From: JAICXG01 sp036825615
GTDB taxonomy: Bacteria; Verrucomicrobiota; Verrucomicrobiia; Chthoniobacterales; UBA10450
DNA: 64,000 nucleotides
Reading direction: 5' to 3'
Assembly (NCBI GenBank): GCA_036825615.1
Contig: DAISXY010000002.1
Coordinates: 62,001 to 126,000, forward strand
Shown here piece after piece: positions 54,227-62,485 of the stretch (position 1 is the stretch's first letter; each line of letters begins with the position of its first letter). The translations under genes and the position numbers were made by a program. The notes under the pieces were generated by a model that saw only the letters and a program-made list of their open reading frames with translations, made no database searches and was not told the DNA's origin.

Positions 54227-54437
54227 GGTTTTGTCCTGAAGCAGTTGGCTCGCTGCCACCCACTCTGTCAACGATTTTATGAACACTTGGGAATGAGCCT
54301 CGCCGCAGCGAAAACCATGAAGGAAGGAGTGGGAAGGAAAAAGGCGTTAAGGAACGGAAGAAGGAAGGCCTAGGTCGAAAGTTCGTTAGGGGCGCGCTGG
54401 AATTCTCTTCCTTCTTAATTCGTCCTTCTGCCTTTTC

Positions 54438-55301
54438 TTAGAGCCCGATCGGGTGCCAGGCCGTCTTCATCTCGACCGTGTCGAGAATCCAGTAGGGATT
54501 CTCCGCTGCCTTGGTCTTCCACTCGGCCGGCTTCAGCTTGCGCGAGACATAGCGTTTCACATTCGTCTCGCCCCCTTGTTGCAGGATGGTTCCCAGCTTC
54601 GCATCGCCGGAAGCATCGACGACTGCGTTCACATCCATGTGTCTTGCAATATGCGGCGCAAGTTCGCGCGGGTCGCCGGCGAGCAGGTTGATCACGCCCC
54701 CGGGCAAATCACTGGTCGCAATGATTTCCGAAAAGGTCAGCGCCGGGAGCGGCCGGGCAGGGGAAATGAGCACGACCGCCGTGTTCCCGCTCAAAATCAC
54801 AGGGGCGATCAACGAGACGAGTGCGAGCAGCGGCGGTTCGTTAGGGCAAACCACGGTCACCACTCCGGTCGGCTCAGGGATCGTAAAATTGAAGTGCGAA
54901 CTCGCGACCGGATTCACCGCGCTGAAGACCTGCTGGAATTTGTCCGTCCAGCCGGCGTAATACACCAGCCGATCAATCGTCGCTCGTGCTTCCGCGCGCG
55001 CCCGGCCGTTTCGTCGATCGACGCGGCCCAGCTCCGCCGCGCGCATCTCCAGCATCTCCGCCGCGCGATACAAAATCTGGCCGCGGAGATAGGCGCTCAG
55101 CTTCGACCACTCCGGGAACGCCGCCCGCGCCGCGGCCACCGCATCGCGAAAATCCTTGCGTGAAGCGCGCGAAAAATTCGCCAGAACCTGACCGTTGCTC
55201 TGCGCCGGCGAAACCCGGCCGCTTTCGCTCCGGATAAATTTTCCGCCGATGAAGAGCTTGTAAGTCTTCAGCACCGGCAGGCGCGGGGTTTGCTTTGGCA
55301 T
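54438..55301 (-). CDS. truncated aldehyde dehydrogenase-like protein lacking the catalytic half
   Basis: 287 aa from the ATG at 55301. KLFIGGKFIRSESGR, AFPEWSKLSAYLRGQILYRAAEMLE and FNFTIPEPTGVVTVVCPNEPPLLALVSLIAPVILSGNTAVV are the ALDH N-terminal and NAD-binding parts. The normal FTGS/T-x-x-G, ELGGK and catalytic cysteine region is missing: VVDASGDAKLGTILQ occurs instead and the protein ends at HPIGL. Probably a non-catalytic paralogue, possibly a partner of another ALDH. Head-to-head with the GDP-fucose synthase gene. Confidence 0.8.
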   Translation of the reverse strand: MPKQTPRLPVLKTYKLFIGGKFIRSESGRVSPAQSNGQVLANFSRASRKDFRDAVAAARAAFPEWSKLSAYLRGQILYRAAEMLEMRAAELGRVDRRNGRARAEARATIDRLVYYAGWTDKFQQVFSAVNPVASSHFNFTIPEPTGVVTVVCPNEPPLLALVSLIAPVILSGNTAVVLISPARPLPALTFSEIIATSDLPGGVINLLAGDPRELAPHIARHMDVNAVVDASGDAKLGTILQQGGETNVKRYVSRKLKPAEWKTKAAENPYWILDTVEMKTAWHPIGL

Positions 55302-55373
55302 CGCGGCGGAGCATTGCGCAAAGGGTTGAAAAAGGAAACGGCAAAGAAAAGGATGCAGCATGAAGGCGGAAGG

Positions 55374-56303
55374 ATGAACAAGAACGATCCGGTTTTTGTT
55401 GCCGGGCATCGCGGTCTGGTGGGCAGCGCGCTCATCCGCAAGCTAACCCGCGAAGGTTTTACTCGCCTGCTCACCCGCACCCGTGCCGAGCTTGACCTGA
55501 GGAATCGCGCCGCGGTTGACGAATTTTTCGCGCGGGAAAGACCGGCCTATGTCGTCCTGGCGGCAGCCCGGGTCGGCGGGATCAAGGCGAACAACGACGA
55601 GCCGGTCGAGTTCCTGATCGAAAATCTCGAGATCCAAAACAACGTGATTCGCGCCGCCTTCGTGCACGGGACGCGGAAACTGCTTTTCCTGGGCAGCTCC
55701 TGCATTTACCCGCGAGAGGCCCCGCAGCCGATCCCGGAGAGCGCATTGTTAGGCGGCCCGCTCGAGCCGACGAACGAAGCCTATGCGATGGCCAAGATCG
55801 CCGGGATCAAGCTCTGCCAGGCTTACGCCCGCGAGTACCGCGCCAACTTCATTTCCGCGATGCCGACCAACCTTTACGGGCCTAACGACGATTTCGATCT
55901 GAACAAATCGCACGTCATTGCCGCGCTCCTCCGCAAGGCGCATGAGGCGAAAGTGAGCGGCGCGGGCGAGATTGTCGTCTGGGGTTCGGGCCGGCCGCGG
56001 CGCGAATTCCTCCACGTTGACGACCTCGCCGACGCCTGCCTCTTCCTGCTCGAGAACTATGATAGTCCCGAGATCATCAACATCGGGGCCGGCAAAGATA
56101 TCTCCGTGCGCGAACTCGCGGAATTGATTTGCGAGATCGTCGGTTTCAAAGGCAGACTCGCCTGGGATCCGACCAAGCCCGACGGCACGCCGCGCAAGCT
56201 ACTCGACATTTCGAAGATTGAATCGTTAGGCTGGAGACCAAAGATTTCCCTTCGCCAGGGGATTGCCGAGACTTACGAGTGGTTTAAGTCGAATTGCGGC
56301 TGA
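55374..56303 (+). CDS. fcl: GDP-L-fucose synthase
   Basis: 309 aa. Epimerises and reduces GDP-4-keto-6-deoxymannose to GDP-L-fucose for surface polysaccharide. NAD(P) motif VAGHRGLVGSAL, then catalytic FLGSSCIYP and YAMAKIAGIKLCQAY (Y-x3-K), PTNLYGPNDDFDL and EFLHVDDLADAC. Start chosen at the ATG after GGCGGAAGG; longer in-frame starts add no family sequence. gmd is not in the window. Confidence 0.95.
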   Translation: MNKNDPVFVAGHRGLVGSALIRKLTREGFTRLLTRTRAELDLRNRAAVDEFFARERPAYVVLAAARVGGIKANNDEPVEFLIENLEIQNNVIRAAFVHGTRKLLFLGSSCIYPREAPQPIPESALLGGPLEPTNEAYAMAKIAGIKLCQAYAREYRANFISAMPTNLYGPNDDFDLNKSHVIAALLRKAHEAKVSGAGEIVVWGSGRPRREFLHVDDLADACLFLLENYDSPEIINIGAGKDISVRELAELICEIVGFKGRLAWDPTKPDGTPRKLLDISKIESLGWRPKISLRQGIAETYEWFKSNCG

Positions 56304-56438
56304 GGAGCCGCACCTTTCTTCCCAACCAATATTGCTACCCAATCAGGCTAAGGATGGGTACGCTGCGCAGCTCGCAAGGTAACAGACGCGTAACCTTTCG
56401 CGCATGGAATTTAGCCCGGGTTCGCCAATCGTGCGGAC

Positions 56439-58307
56439 ATGAACAAGATCCCTTTACCAACCATGGCCTGGGCGGCTTCGCTTGCGCTTGTCGCCTTCTT
56501 CAGCGCCGCACCCAGTTCCGGATTCGCCGACGGAGGTACCGCTGACACAATGAGTCTTACTGATGAACCGGGTAACTGGTTCAAGAGCGGAAACACTGGA
56601 ACTCCATTCACAGTGATCAAACCGGGTGAGCGCGTTGATTTCGAGATCGATAACTGCTGCACCAGCACCAAGCACACCGTCACTTTGCTCATGAAACCAA
56701 CTGGTTCGAATGTCGTCATGGACCAGGATCAGGCACAAAAGGGGAAACTCTCGGTCGATTTCGATCTTCCCGGCGTCTATCTCTTTCACTGCAAGGTCCA
56801 TCCTTACATGACTGCCGTCGTAGGAGTAACTGACTCCGCTGGCAACATTCCTGATGTGACCTCGGCGATGCTTCCCTTTATTGCCCATCTCGGCGCAAGC
56901 TCGCTCCCGGCGGAGACAGTATTGTCTGTCATCACGACCGTAGCCGCGACGGATGCCGATAAGCTCGCGAAGTGGGATATCTTTGACCGGAAAGCGCAGG
57001 TGAAGCCCAGGACGCCGGGCGTGGGCGAGGTTTGGGTCGATAGTCAGTTTGAACGGGTAGCCAACCAGCGGGATGTGAACGGAGCACTTAAACCGGGCAC
57101 GATTACGGTGGTGGATGCCGCGACCTTCCGGGTGGAACGAGAAATCAACGGGAAGCGCGCCAACGGAATGTGGAACAACCCCCATAACATGTGGGCGAAC
57201 TTTCAGTTAAGCTCGGTTTACAATGGCAACTGGTTCGGTCAGTGGATCAACAAGATTGATCGCGCGAACGGCCGGATTCTCAATAGCATCACAGTAGGAG
57301 AGGCACCGACTCACATCATTACGATCCCGACGGCCGGTCCGGAGACGGGTGTGCTCACGGTGCCGTTGAGTGCCGACGACAAGATGATGAAGGTGCGAGA
57401 CACTGGCTCCGCGCTCAACATCATCGATAACTTCCCGACCGGCGATGGTAAGACGCATCCGCATGGCCACTGGCTGACCTGTGGCGCGGGCGACCGGACG
57501 ATTGTGCCTAACGTGTTCAAAGGACTTGGTCCAGCCGGCTCGATCAGCATTCTTGATACAGCCAGCGGTGACATCCTGAAGGAGTTCGAACAAAACCCGA
57601 ATGACCCGTTGACGGCGCCGTTGTTAATGCCGATCGCGGTGGGTGAGTGTCACGTCAATGGTGTCGCGAAGGCTTATGTCGCAAACCTGGTGAGCGGAAT
57701 GGTAACTGCGATTAACGTTGATACCCAGACGATCCTGGGAAATACCGCGGTGACTCTTACTCCGGACGGACAGACGGGTTTGGATATCTTCCACACCCTG
57801 CAAGGTCCAATCCAGACACCAGTGAGCCCGGATGAGAGGTGGGTTGCAACCGCGGTATTCTCGCTCACGAATGTTGCGCGGCCGCCGGTTAACTCGGCCG
57901 ATCACGTCGCGATCATCGACACGACCACTGATCAGGTCGTGGCCTTTGTCCCGACCCCGGCCGGGACGCACGGGGTCAATTGGGGCGCCAAGCTGGGCGG
58001 CGGTTACTATGCCTACGTGACCAACCAACATTCGAACGTCATGACAGTGATCGATCCCGACCCGAATGGAGATGACAACGGTGCGGACGCAGCGGCAGTC
58101 GGAACGATTCTGCTCGCCAATCGCAGCAAAGGCGCAGGAGTTACTGACGGAACCGGCGGTCAGGGAGTTAAGCCGCTTCCCATGACTCATGACGGATGGA
58201 TTCAACCGACGGTCGCCTTATCCGGCACCGGGCAGCTTTCAGCCGAGGTCGAAGATTGGATCAGCAAACTGACACCGGAACAAAAGGACCCGTCTCATCC
58301 GCATTGA
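56439..58307 (+). CDS. secreted cupredoxin fused to a YVTN/YncE-like beta-propeller
   Basis: 622 aa with signal peptide ending about SSGFA. Residues about 30-135 form a blue-copper domain: KHTVTLL gives one histidine and FHCKVHPYMTAVV the Cys-His-Met ligands. From about residue 200 it has 40-50-residue repeats of the YVTN type (GTITVVDAATFRVEREING, AYVANLVSGMVTAINVDTQTI, YYAYVTNQHSNVMTVIDPD), so a propeller. It may carry electrons or bind copper in the periplasm; the domain order is reverse to nitrous oxide reductase. No motif-perfect CCTAACGA lies in it. Terminator follows. Confidence 0.8.
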   Translation: MNKIPLPTMAWAASLALVAFFSAAPSSGFADGGTADTMSLTDEPGNWFKSGNTGTPFTVIKPGERVDFEIDNCCTSTKHTVTLLMKPTGSNVVMDQDQAQKGKLSVDFDLPGVYLFHCKVHPYMTAVVGVTDSAGNIPDVTSAMLPFIAHLGASSLPAETVLSVITTVAATDADKLAKWDIFDRKAQVKPRTPGVGEVWVDSQFERVANQRDVNGALKPGTITVVDAATFRVEREINGKRANGMWNNPHNMWANFQLSSVYNGNWFGQWINKIDRANGRILNSITVGEAPTHIITIPTAGPETGVLTVPLSADDKMMKVRDTGSALNIIDNFPTGDGKTHPHGHWLTCGAGDRTIVPNVFKGLGPAGSISILDTASGDILKEFEQNPNDPLTAPLLMPIAVGECHVNGVAKAYVANLVSGMVTAINVDTQTILGNTAVTLTPDGQTGLDIFHTLQGPIQTPVSPDERWVATAVFSLTNVARPPVNSADHVAIIDTTTDQVVAFVPTPAGTHGVNWGAKLGGGYYAYVTNQHSNVMTVIDPDPNGDDNGADAAAVGTILLANRSKGAGVTDGTGGQGVKPLPMTHDGWIQPTVALSGTGQLSAEVEDWISKLTPEQKDPSHPH

Positions 58308-58354
58308 TCCAGAATCGCCCTAAGCTTCGCGCGCATTGCGAAGCGAAACACAAG

Positions 58355-58394
58355 AGCCGCGGCTGGAGAGATCCGGTCGCGGCTTTGGTTTTTG
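58355..58394 (+). terminator. probable rho-independent terminator
   Basis: Stem AGCCGCG / CGCGGCT with a 16-base loop, then TTGGTTTTTG, about 48 bases past the cupredoxin-propeller stop. Confidence 0.7.
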
Positions 58395-58464
58395 TAAGCG
58401 ATCAGCGCACGCCGCGGTTCGACGCGACTTAGTTTTAGAAAAGGAAGATCCCCGTTCCTCGCGT

Positions 58465-59061
58465 TTACTCCTGTTTGTGACCGAGGATGCGCATGAGCTC
58501 GCGTTGCTCACGACCGGGATGAGTCCGAGCCGGCACCCATTCGCGCTCGAGGACAAACTGCGTCCCGAATAAACCTTTCAGCTCGGTCGTGCTTACCCGA
58601 TAGGGAGGCCCTTCTTCGTCGTGATCGGGATTGATGAAGAAAATGGCGAGCAGTTTGCCGCCCGGTTTGAGGACCCGCACGATCGTTTCGACGTAGCGCT
58701 CGCGCAGTGCGGGATTGATCGCGCAAAAACAGGTGTGTTCGAAGACCCAGTCGAAATGCCGATCGAATCTCGCGGGCAAGCGGAACAGATCGGCGTGCAA
58801 GTATTCTTCCTGCGCGATCTGCGGGCGAGCCTGGGCTTTGGCAATCGCGCGGCTCGCAAGGTCAATGCCGACGACGTGATTGCTTGCGGTGCTAAGCGCG
58901 CGCACGTCATGCCCGGAGCCGCAGCCTGGGACAAAGATCTCGCCCGTGAGTGGACCGTTTTCGGCCAGAAAATCGACGAGCGCGGGGTGCGGTTTGCCTT
59001 TTTCCCACGGCGTTTCGCGGCGGCGGTAGAGGTCGTCCCAGTCAGTTTGCGTTTGATTCAT
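58465..59061 (-). CDS. TPMT-like SAM-dependent methyltransferase
   Basis: 198 aa from the ATG at 59061. WDDLYRRRETPWEKGKPHPAL is the N-terminal mark of the thiopurine methyltransferase family; IFVPGCGSGHDVRAL is the SAM-binding loop. FDWVFEHTCFCAINPALRERYVE is the family core. In bacteria such enzymes often methylate selenium, tellurium or thiol compounds; substrate unknown. Confidence 0.88.
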   Translation of the reverse strand: MNQTQTDWDDLYRRRETPWEKGKPHPALVDFLAENGPLTGEIFVPGCGSGHDVRALSTASNHVVGIDLASRAIAKAQARPQIAQEEYLHADLFRLPARFDRHFDWVFEHTCFCAINPALRERYVETIVRVLKPGGKLLAIFFINPDHDEEGPPYRVSTTELKGLFGTQFVLEREWVPARTHPGREQRELMRILGHKQE

Positions 59062-59119
59062 GAGGCGTGTCGCTGGCACTCTCCAGCATGTCCTCCGCCA
59101 TTTCTAATCGCGCGTGTTC

Positions 59120-60037
59120 ATGAAAAATCTGCGGGTCGGCGTTGTCGGGGTGGGGCACATCGGGAAGAATCACGCCCGGCTTTATGCGGACACAGCGGCG
59201 GCAGACTTCACCGCCATTTATGATACCGACGCGGGGAACGCGGCCGAGGCGGAGCAACAGTACCGCGTGCACGCCGCGCGGTCGTTAGGCGAATTCGCCG
59301 ATCTGGTCGACGCGGCTTCCGTCGCGACGCCGACGAACACGCATTTCGAGATCGCGCGCGAACTTCTCGAAAAGGGCAAACATTTGCTGATTGAAAAACC
59401 GATCGCGGACGATCCCGCACAGGCGAGTGAGCTGGCCCGGCTGGCGGCGGCGCGCCAACTGGTGTTGCAGGTCGGCCACGTCGAGCGGTTCAACCCGGTT
59501 CTGAGCGCGCTCGAGGCGCGACTGACCCATCCGCGCTTCATCGAAGCGCACCGGCTCTCGCCCTTTCCCAATCGCAGCACCGATATTGGGGTTGTGCTCG
59601 ACCTGATGATTCACGATCTCGAGATCATTTTGCATCTCGTGAGGGCGCCGGTGCAGTCGATCGATGCGGTCGGCGTGCCGGTCTTGAGCCGGCGCGAGGA
59701 CATCGCGAATGCGCGGATCCGATTTGAGAACGGCTGCGTCGCGAACGTGACTTCGAGCCGGATCAGTCCGGAGCGGATGCGGAAGATTCGAGTCTTCCAG
59801 GAGGACGCCTATCTTTCTCTCGATTACCAAAGCCAGAGCGGTGAGATCTATCGCAAGATCGAGGGCAAGATCGAGCGCGCGCCGGTCGAGATCGAGAAGG
59901 AGGAACCGCTGAAGCGACAGTTGGAGTCTTTTCTCGAATGCGCGCGCACCGGGTTGCGACCGAAGGTGTCCGGTTTTGAAGCCACCGCCGCGCTCGAGCT
60001 CGCGGTCGAGATCACGCGCCGGATTGAAAATCCATGA
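59120..60037 (+). CDS. Gfo/Idh/MocA-family NAD(P)-dependent oxidoreductase
   Basis: 305 aa from the ATG at 59120 (a GTG two codons upstream is possible). Rossmann VGVVGVGHIGKNHARLY, catalytic LLIEKPIAD, then VGHVERFNPVLSAL and LDLMIHDLEIILHL (the His/Asp substrate region). It lies directly upstream of lpxB. In organisms with GlcNAc3N lipid A, the GnnA oxidoreductase of this family sits near lpxB, so that role is possible, but no GnnB aminotransferase is seen here. Confidence 0.88.
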   Translation: MKNLRVGVVGVGHIGKNHARLYADTAAADFTAIYDTDAGNAAEAEQQYRVHAARSLGEFADLVDAASVATPTNTHFEIARELLEKGKHLLIEKPIADDPAQASELARLAAARQLVLQVGHVERFNPVLSALEARLTHPRFIEAHRLSPFPNRSTDIGVVLDLMIHDLEIILHLVRAPVQSIDAVGVPVLSRREDIANARIRFENGCVANVTSSRISPERMRKIRVFQEDAYLSLDYQSQSGEIYRKIEGKIERAPVEIEKEEPLKRQLESFLECARTGLRPKVSGFEATAALELAVEITRRIENP

Positions 60038-60038
60038 A

Positions 60039-60253
60039 GTCATCCCGAGCGAAGCGAAGCGAAGTCGAGGGATCCCGTGGTGCGGCCGGAAAGCAACGAC
60101 CGCAGTCTCTGCGAAATCAAAGATGCCCAAGCCGAAGGCCGCAGAATGAAAGGTGCCCGGGTGCGGTAACAGGGTTTCGCGGCGCGGGCTTTAGGGTCGC
60201 TCCGCGGGATCCCTCGACTGCGTTTCGCTTCGCTCCACTTCGCTCGGGATGAC
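60039..60253. repeat. long palindromic intergenic repeat touching the lpxB start
   Basis: Outer arms GTCATCCCGAGCGAAGCG and CTTCGCTCGGGATGAC, inner GTCGAGGGATCCCG and GCGGGATCCCTCGAC, core about 115 bases. Its last bases GGGATGAC overlap a possible ATG (60249), and the lpxB ATG follows at 60255, so the ribosome-binding region of lpxB lies inside the repeat. Confidence 0.85.
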
Positions 60254-60254
60254 G

Positions 60255-61385
60255 ATGCGCATCTACTTCGTAGCGGGCGAAACGAGCGGCGATAATCATG
60301 GCGCCGCCTTGATGCGTGCGCTCCGCCAACTCCACTCGAATATCGAATTTCTCGGCCGTGGTGGTCCGCAGATGAAACAGGTCGCGGGCGATCAGTTTCT
60401 CGACTGGAATGCAGAAGCCGGAGTCGTCGGGCTCTGGGAGGTGGTGAAGCATTATCCTTATTTCCGGCGTGAATTTCATCGCACGTTGAAGGAGATCGCG
60501 CGCACCAAACCGGACGCCGTCGTGCTGATCGATTATCCGGGATTCAATCTCCGCCTTGCCCGCACCCTGCACGAAGGTTCGTTAGGCGGGAAGATCATCT
60601 ATTACATCAGCCCGCAGGTTTGGGCCTGGAACCGGAGCCGGATCCCGAAGATGGCGCGCTGGCTCGATCTCATGCTCTGCATCTTTCCTTTCGAGTCGGA
60701 GCTCTATGAACGCTCCGGTCTGCGCGCGATTTTTGTCGGTCACCCGATGATCGAAAACCTGGAGGCGAAGCGCAGCACAACCGTGCGCGCCCCGCATCTG
60801 ATCGGAATCTTCCCCGGCAGCCGCTTGCGCGAAGTGCGCCAGCTTTTGCCGATTCTGCTCGAGACGATGCAACACCTGCACGAGCAACGGCCCGATCTGC
60901 ATTTTAAGATTGCGGCGGCTTCGGAAGCTCTTGCGCGTTTGATCCGCGACGAGCTGCAACCCGCGATTTCCGGTATCGGTCAGGTGGAGGTGCTCGCCGG
61001 TCAGGCGGCCGAGATCATGCAGCAGAGCGAGGCCGGAATCGTTGCCTCGGGTACGGCGACCTTGGAGGCGGCGTTTTTTCGCATGCCCTTCGTCCTCGTC
61101 TACAAAGTCGCGCCCCTGACCTATCTCGCCGGACGGCTGCTGATCGAGGTCAAACATCTCGGCATGCCTAACGTTCTCGCCGGCCGCGAGATTGTGCCGG
61201 AGTTCATCCAGCACAAGGCGCAACCGGCCGCGATCGCGCGCGAAGTGCTCGACCTGCTCGAAAACCAAAGCCGGCGCGCACAAATGCAGGCGGACTTTGA
61301 TGAGGTGATCGCAAAACTCGGCAAAGGCGGCGCGAACGAAGCTGCGGCCCGCGCAATTCTCGCTACGGTGCAGCCGCAAGCATGA
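60255..61385 (+). CDS. lpxB: lipid-A-disaccharide synthase
   Basis: 376 aa. Joins UDP-2,3-diacylglucosamine to lipid X in lipid A synthesis. IYFVAGETSGDNHGAALMRAL opens the protein, with the classic VGLWEVVKHYPYF, IDYPGFNLRLA, SPQVWAWNRSRIPKMARWLD and FPGSRLREVRQLLP, then SGTATLEAAFF. ATG at 60255 starts MRIYF; a second ATG six bases earlier lies inside the repeat. Co-transcribed with the dipeptidase gene (4-base ATGA overlap). Confidence 0.96.
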   Translation: MRIYFVAGETSGDNHGAALMRALRQLHSNIEFLGRGGPQMKQVAGDQFLDWNAEAGVVGLWEVVKHYPYFRREFHRTLKEIARTKPDAVVLIDYPGFNLRLARTLHEGSLGGKIIYYISPQVWAWNRSRIPKMARWLDLMLCIFPFESELYERSGLRAIFVGHPMIENLEAKRSTTVRAPHLIGIFPGSRLREVRQLLPILLETMQHLHEQRPDLHFKIAAASEALARLIRDELQPAISGIGQVEVLAGQAAEIMQQSEAGIVASGTATLEAAFFRMPFVLVYKVAPLTYLAGRLLIEVKHLGMPNVLAGREIVPEFIQHKAQPAAIAREVLDLLENQSRRAQMQADFDEVIAKLGKGGANEAAARAILATVQPQA

Positions 61386-62419
61386 CCGCCGCAGCCAAAC
61401 TCAAAAACCGCGTCGATCGCCTTCATCGCGGCGGGATCATTGACATGCATTTCGATCTCCCGCTCGGCCTCTACTGGAATCGCGGCCGGCGCGGGATCGT
61501 GACGCGGGATTTTCTCCCGCAGTTTCGAAAGGCGAATGCGTCTTTGTTAGGCGTGGCCCTTTACGTCGAGGATGACGAACTGGCAGACGGATTGAGAGTC
61601 GCACTCGACCAGGTTGCGCTCCTCCGGCAGGAGATCGAGCACTCGTCGCGGTTGATGCTTTGCCGCTCCTTCGCGGACATCCAGCGAGCCCGAGCGGAGA
61701 AACGGATCGGTTTTCTCCTCACGATGGAAGGAGCCGAGCCGCTCGGGGAGGATCTCAATCTTCTCCGAATTTTTTACGATCTCGGGCTGCGCTCGATCTC
61801 GCTCACCCATGCCCGGGAAAACGCGGCCGCCGCCGGCGGAATCTTCGCGGCCAGCGGCTCGCCGAAGCGCGGCCTGACGGGCTTCGGGCGTGAGCTGGTG
61901 CGCGAATGCGAACGGCTCGGGATTATCCTCGACCTTGCACATATCAATCCGGCTGGATTCGAAGACATCGTCCGTCTGACGAAAAAGCCGCTGATCGTCT
62001 CGCACACGAACGCGCGGCGCTTCCTCGATATCGAGCGCAACATCAGCGACGAACAGATCAAAATGATCGGGGAGCGCGGCGGGGTGATCGGCATCAATGC
62101 GATTCTCGTTAGTCCGACAAAGGAAGAGGCGACGCTCGATCGTTACCTTGATCACATCGAGCACGTGGTCGATTTGATCGGGATTGAGGGCGTCGGGATC
62201 GGATTCGATTTCTGTCAGTTTCTCTGGCGCCAAATGCCGAAGGCGCTCCGCGACGACCTCGAGACGAAATTGACGCGGCCGCATTTCATCCCCGAGCTCG
62301 ACAACCACTCCGATGCACCCAGGGTCACGCGCAAGCTGATCGAGCGCGGTTTCACGAACTCGGAGATCGAAAAATTTCTCCGCGGCAACTGGCTGCGCGT
62401 CTTGAAGCAGCTGCTTTAG
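61382..62419 (+). CDS. membrane dipeptidase-type (M19) metallopeptidase
   Basis: 345 aa. IIDMHFDLPLGLY carries the His-x-Asp metal ligands, LTMEGAEPLGEDLNLL the bridging glutamate, then LTHARENAAA, IILDLAHINP, LIVSHTNARRF and VGIGFDF, all in M19 order. Such enzymes cut dipeptides or D-amino-acid dipeptides. No signal peptide, so cytoplasmic. Translationally coupled to lpxB. Confidence 0.9.
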   Translation: MTAAAKLKNRVDRLHRGGIIDMHFDLPLGLYWNRGRRGIVTRDFLPQFRKANASLLGVALYVEDDELADGLRVALDQVALLRQEIEHSSRLMLCRSFADIQRARAEKRIGFLLTMEGAEPLGEDLNLLRIFYDLGLRSISLTHARENAAAAGGIFAASGSPKRGLTGFGRELVRECERLGIILDLAHINPAGFEDIVRLTKKPLIVSHTNARRFLDIERNISDEQIKMIGERGGVIGINAILVSPTKEEATLDRYLDHIEHVVDLIGIEGVGIGFDFCQFLWRQMPKALRDDLETKLTRPHFIPELDNHSDAPRVTRKLIERGFTNSEIEKFLRGNWLRVLKQLL

Positions 62420-62485
62420 CCAACCCGGGGTGAGCCATCTTGCCTGACTCGCCCAGGCGGCGCATGTATAGTTCGGTCCACGAGC

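Noticed and set aside
54227..55373. Truncated ALDH as a frameshifted full-length gene
   Set aside because: I looked for ELGGK and the catalytic cysteine downstream in the other frames to 54227 and saw none.
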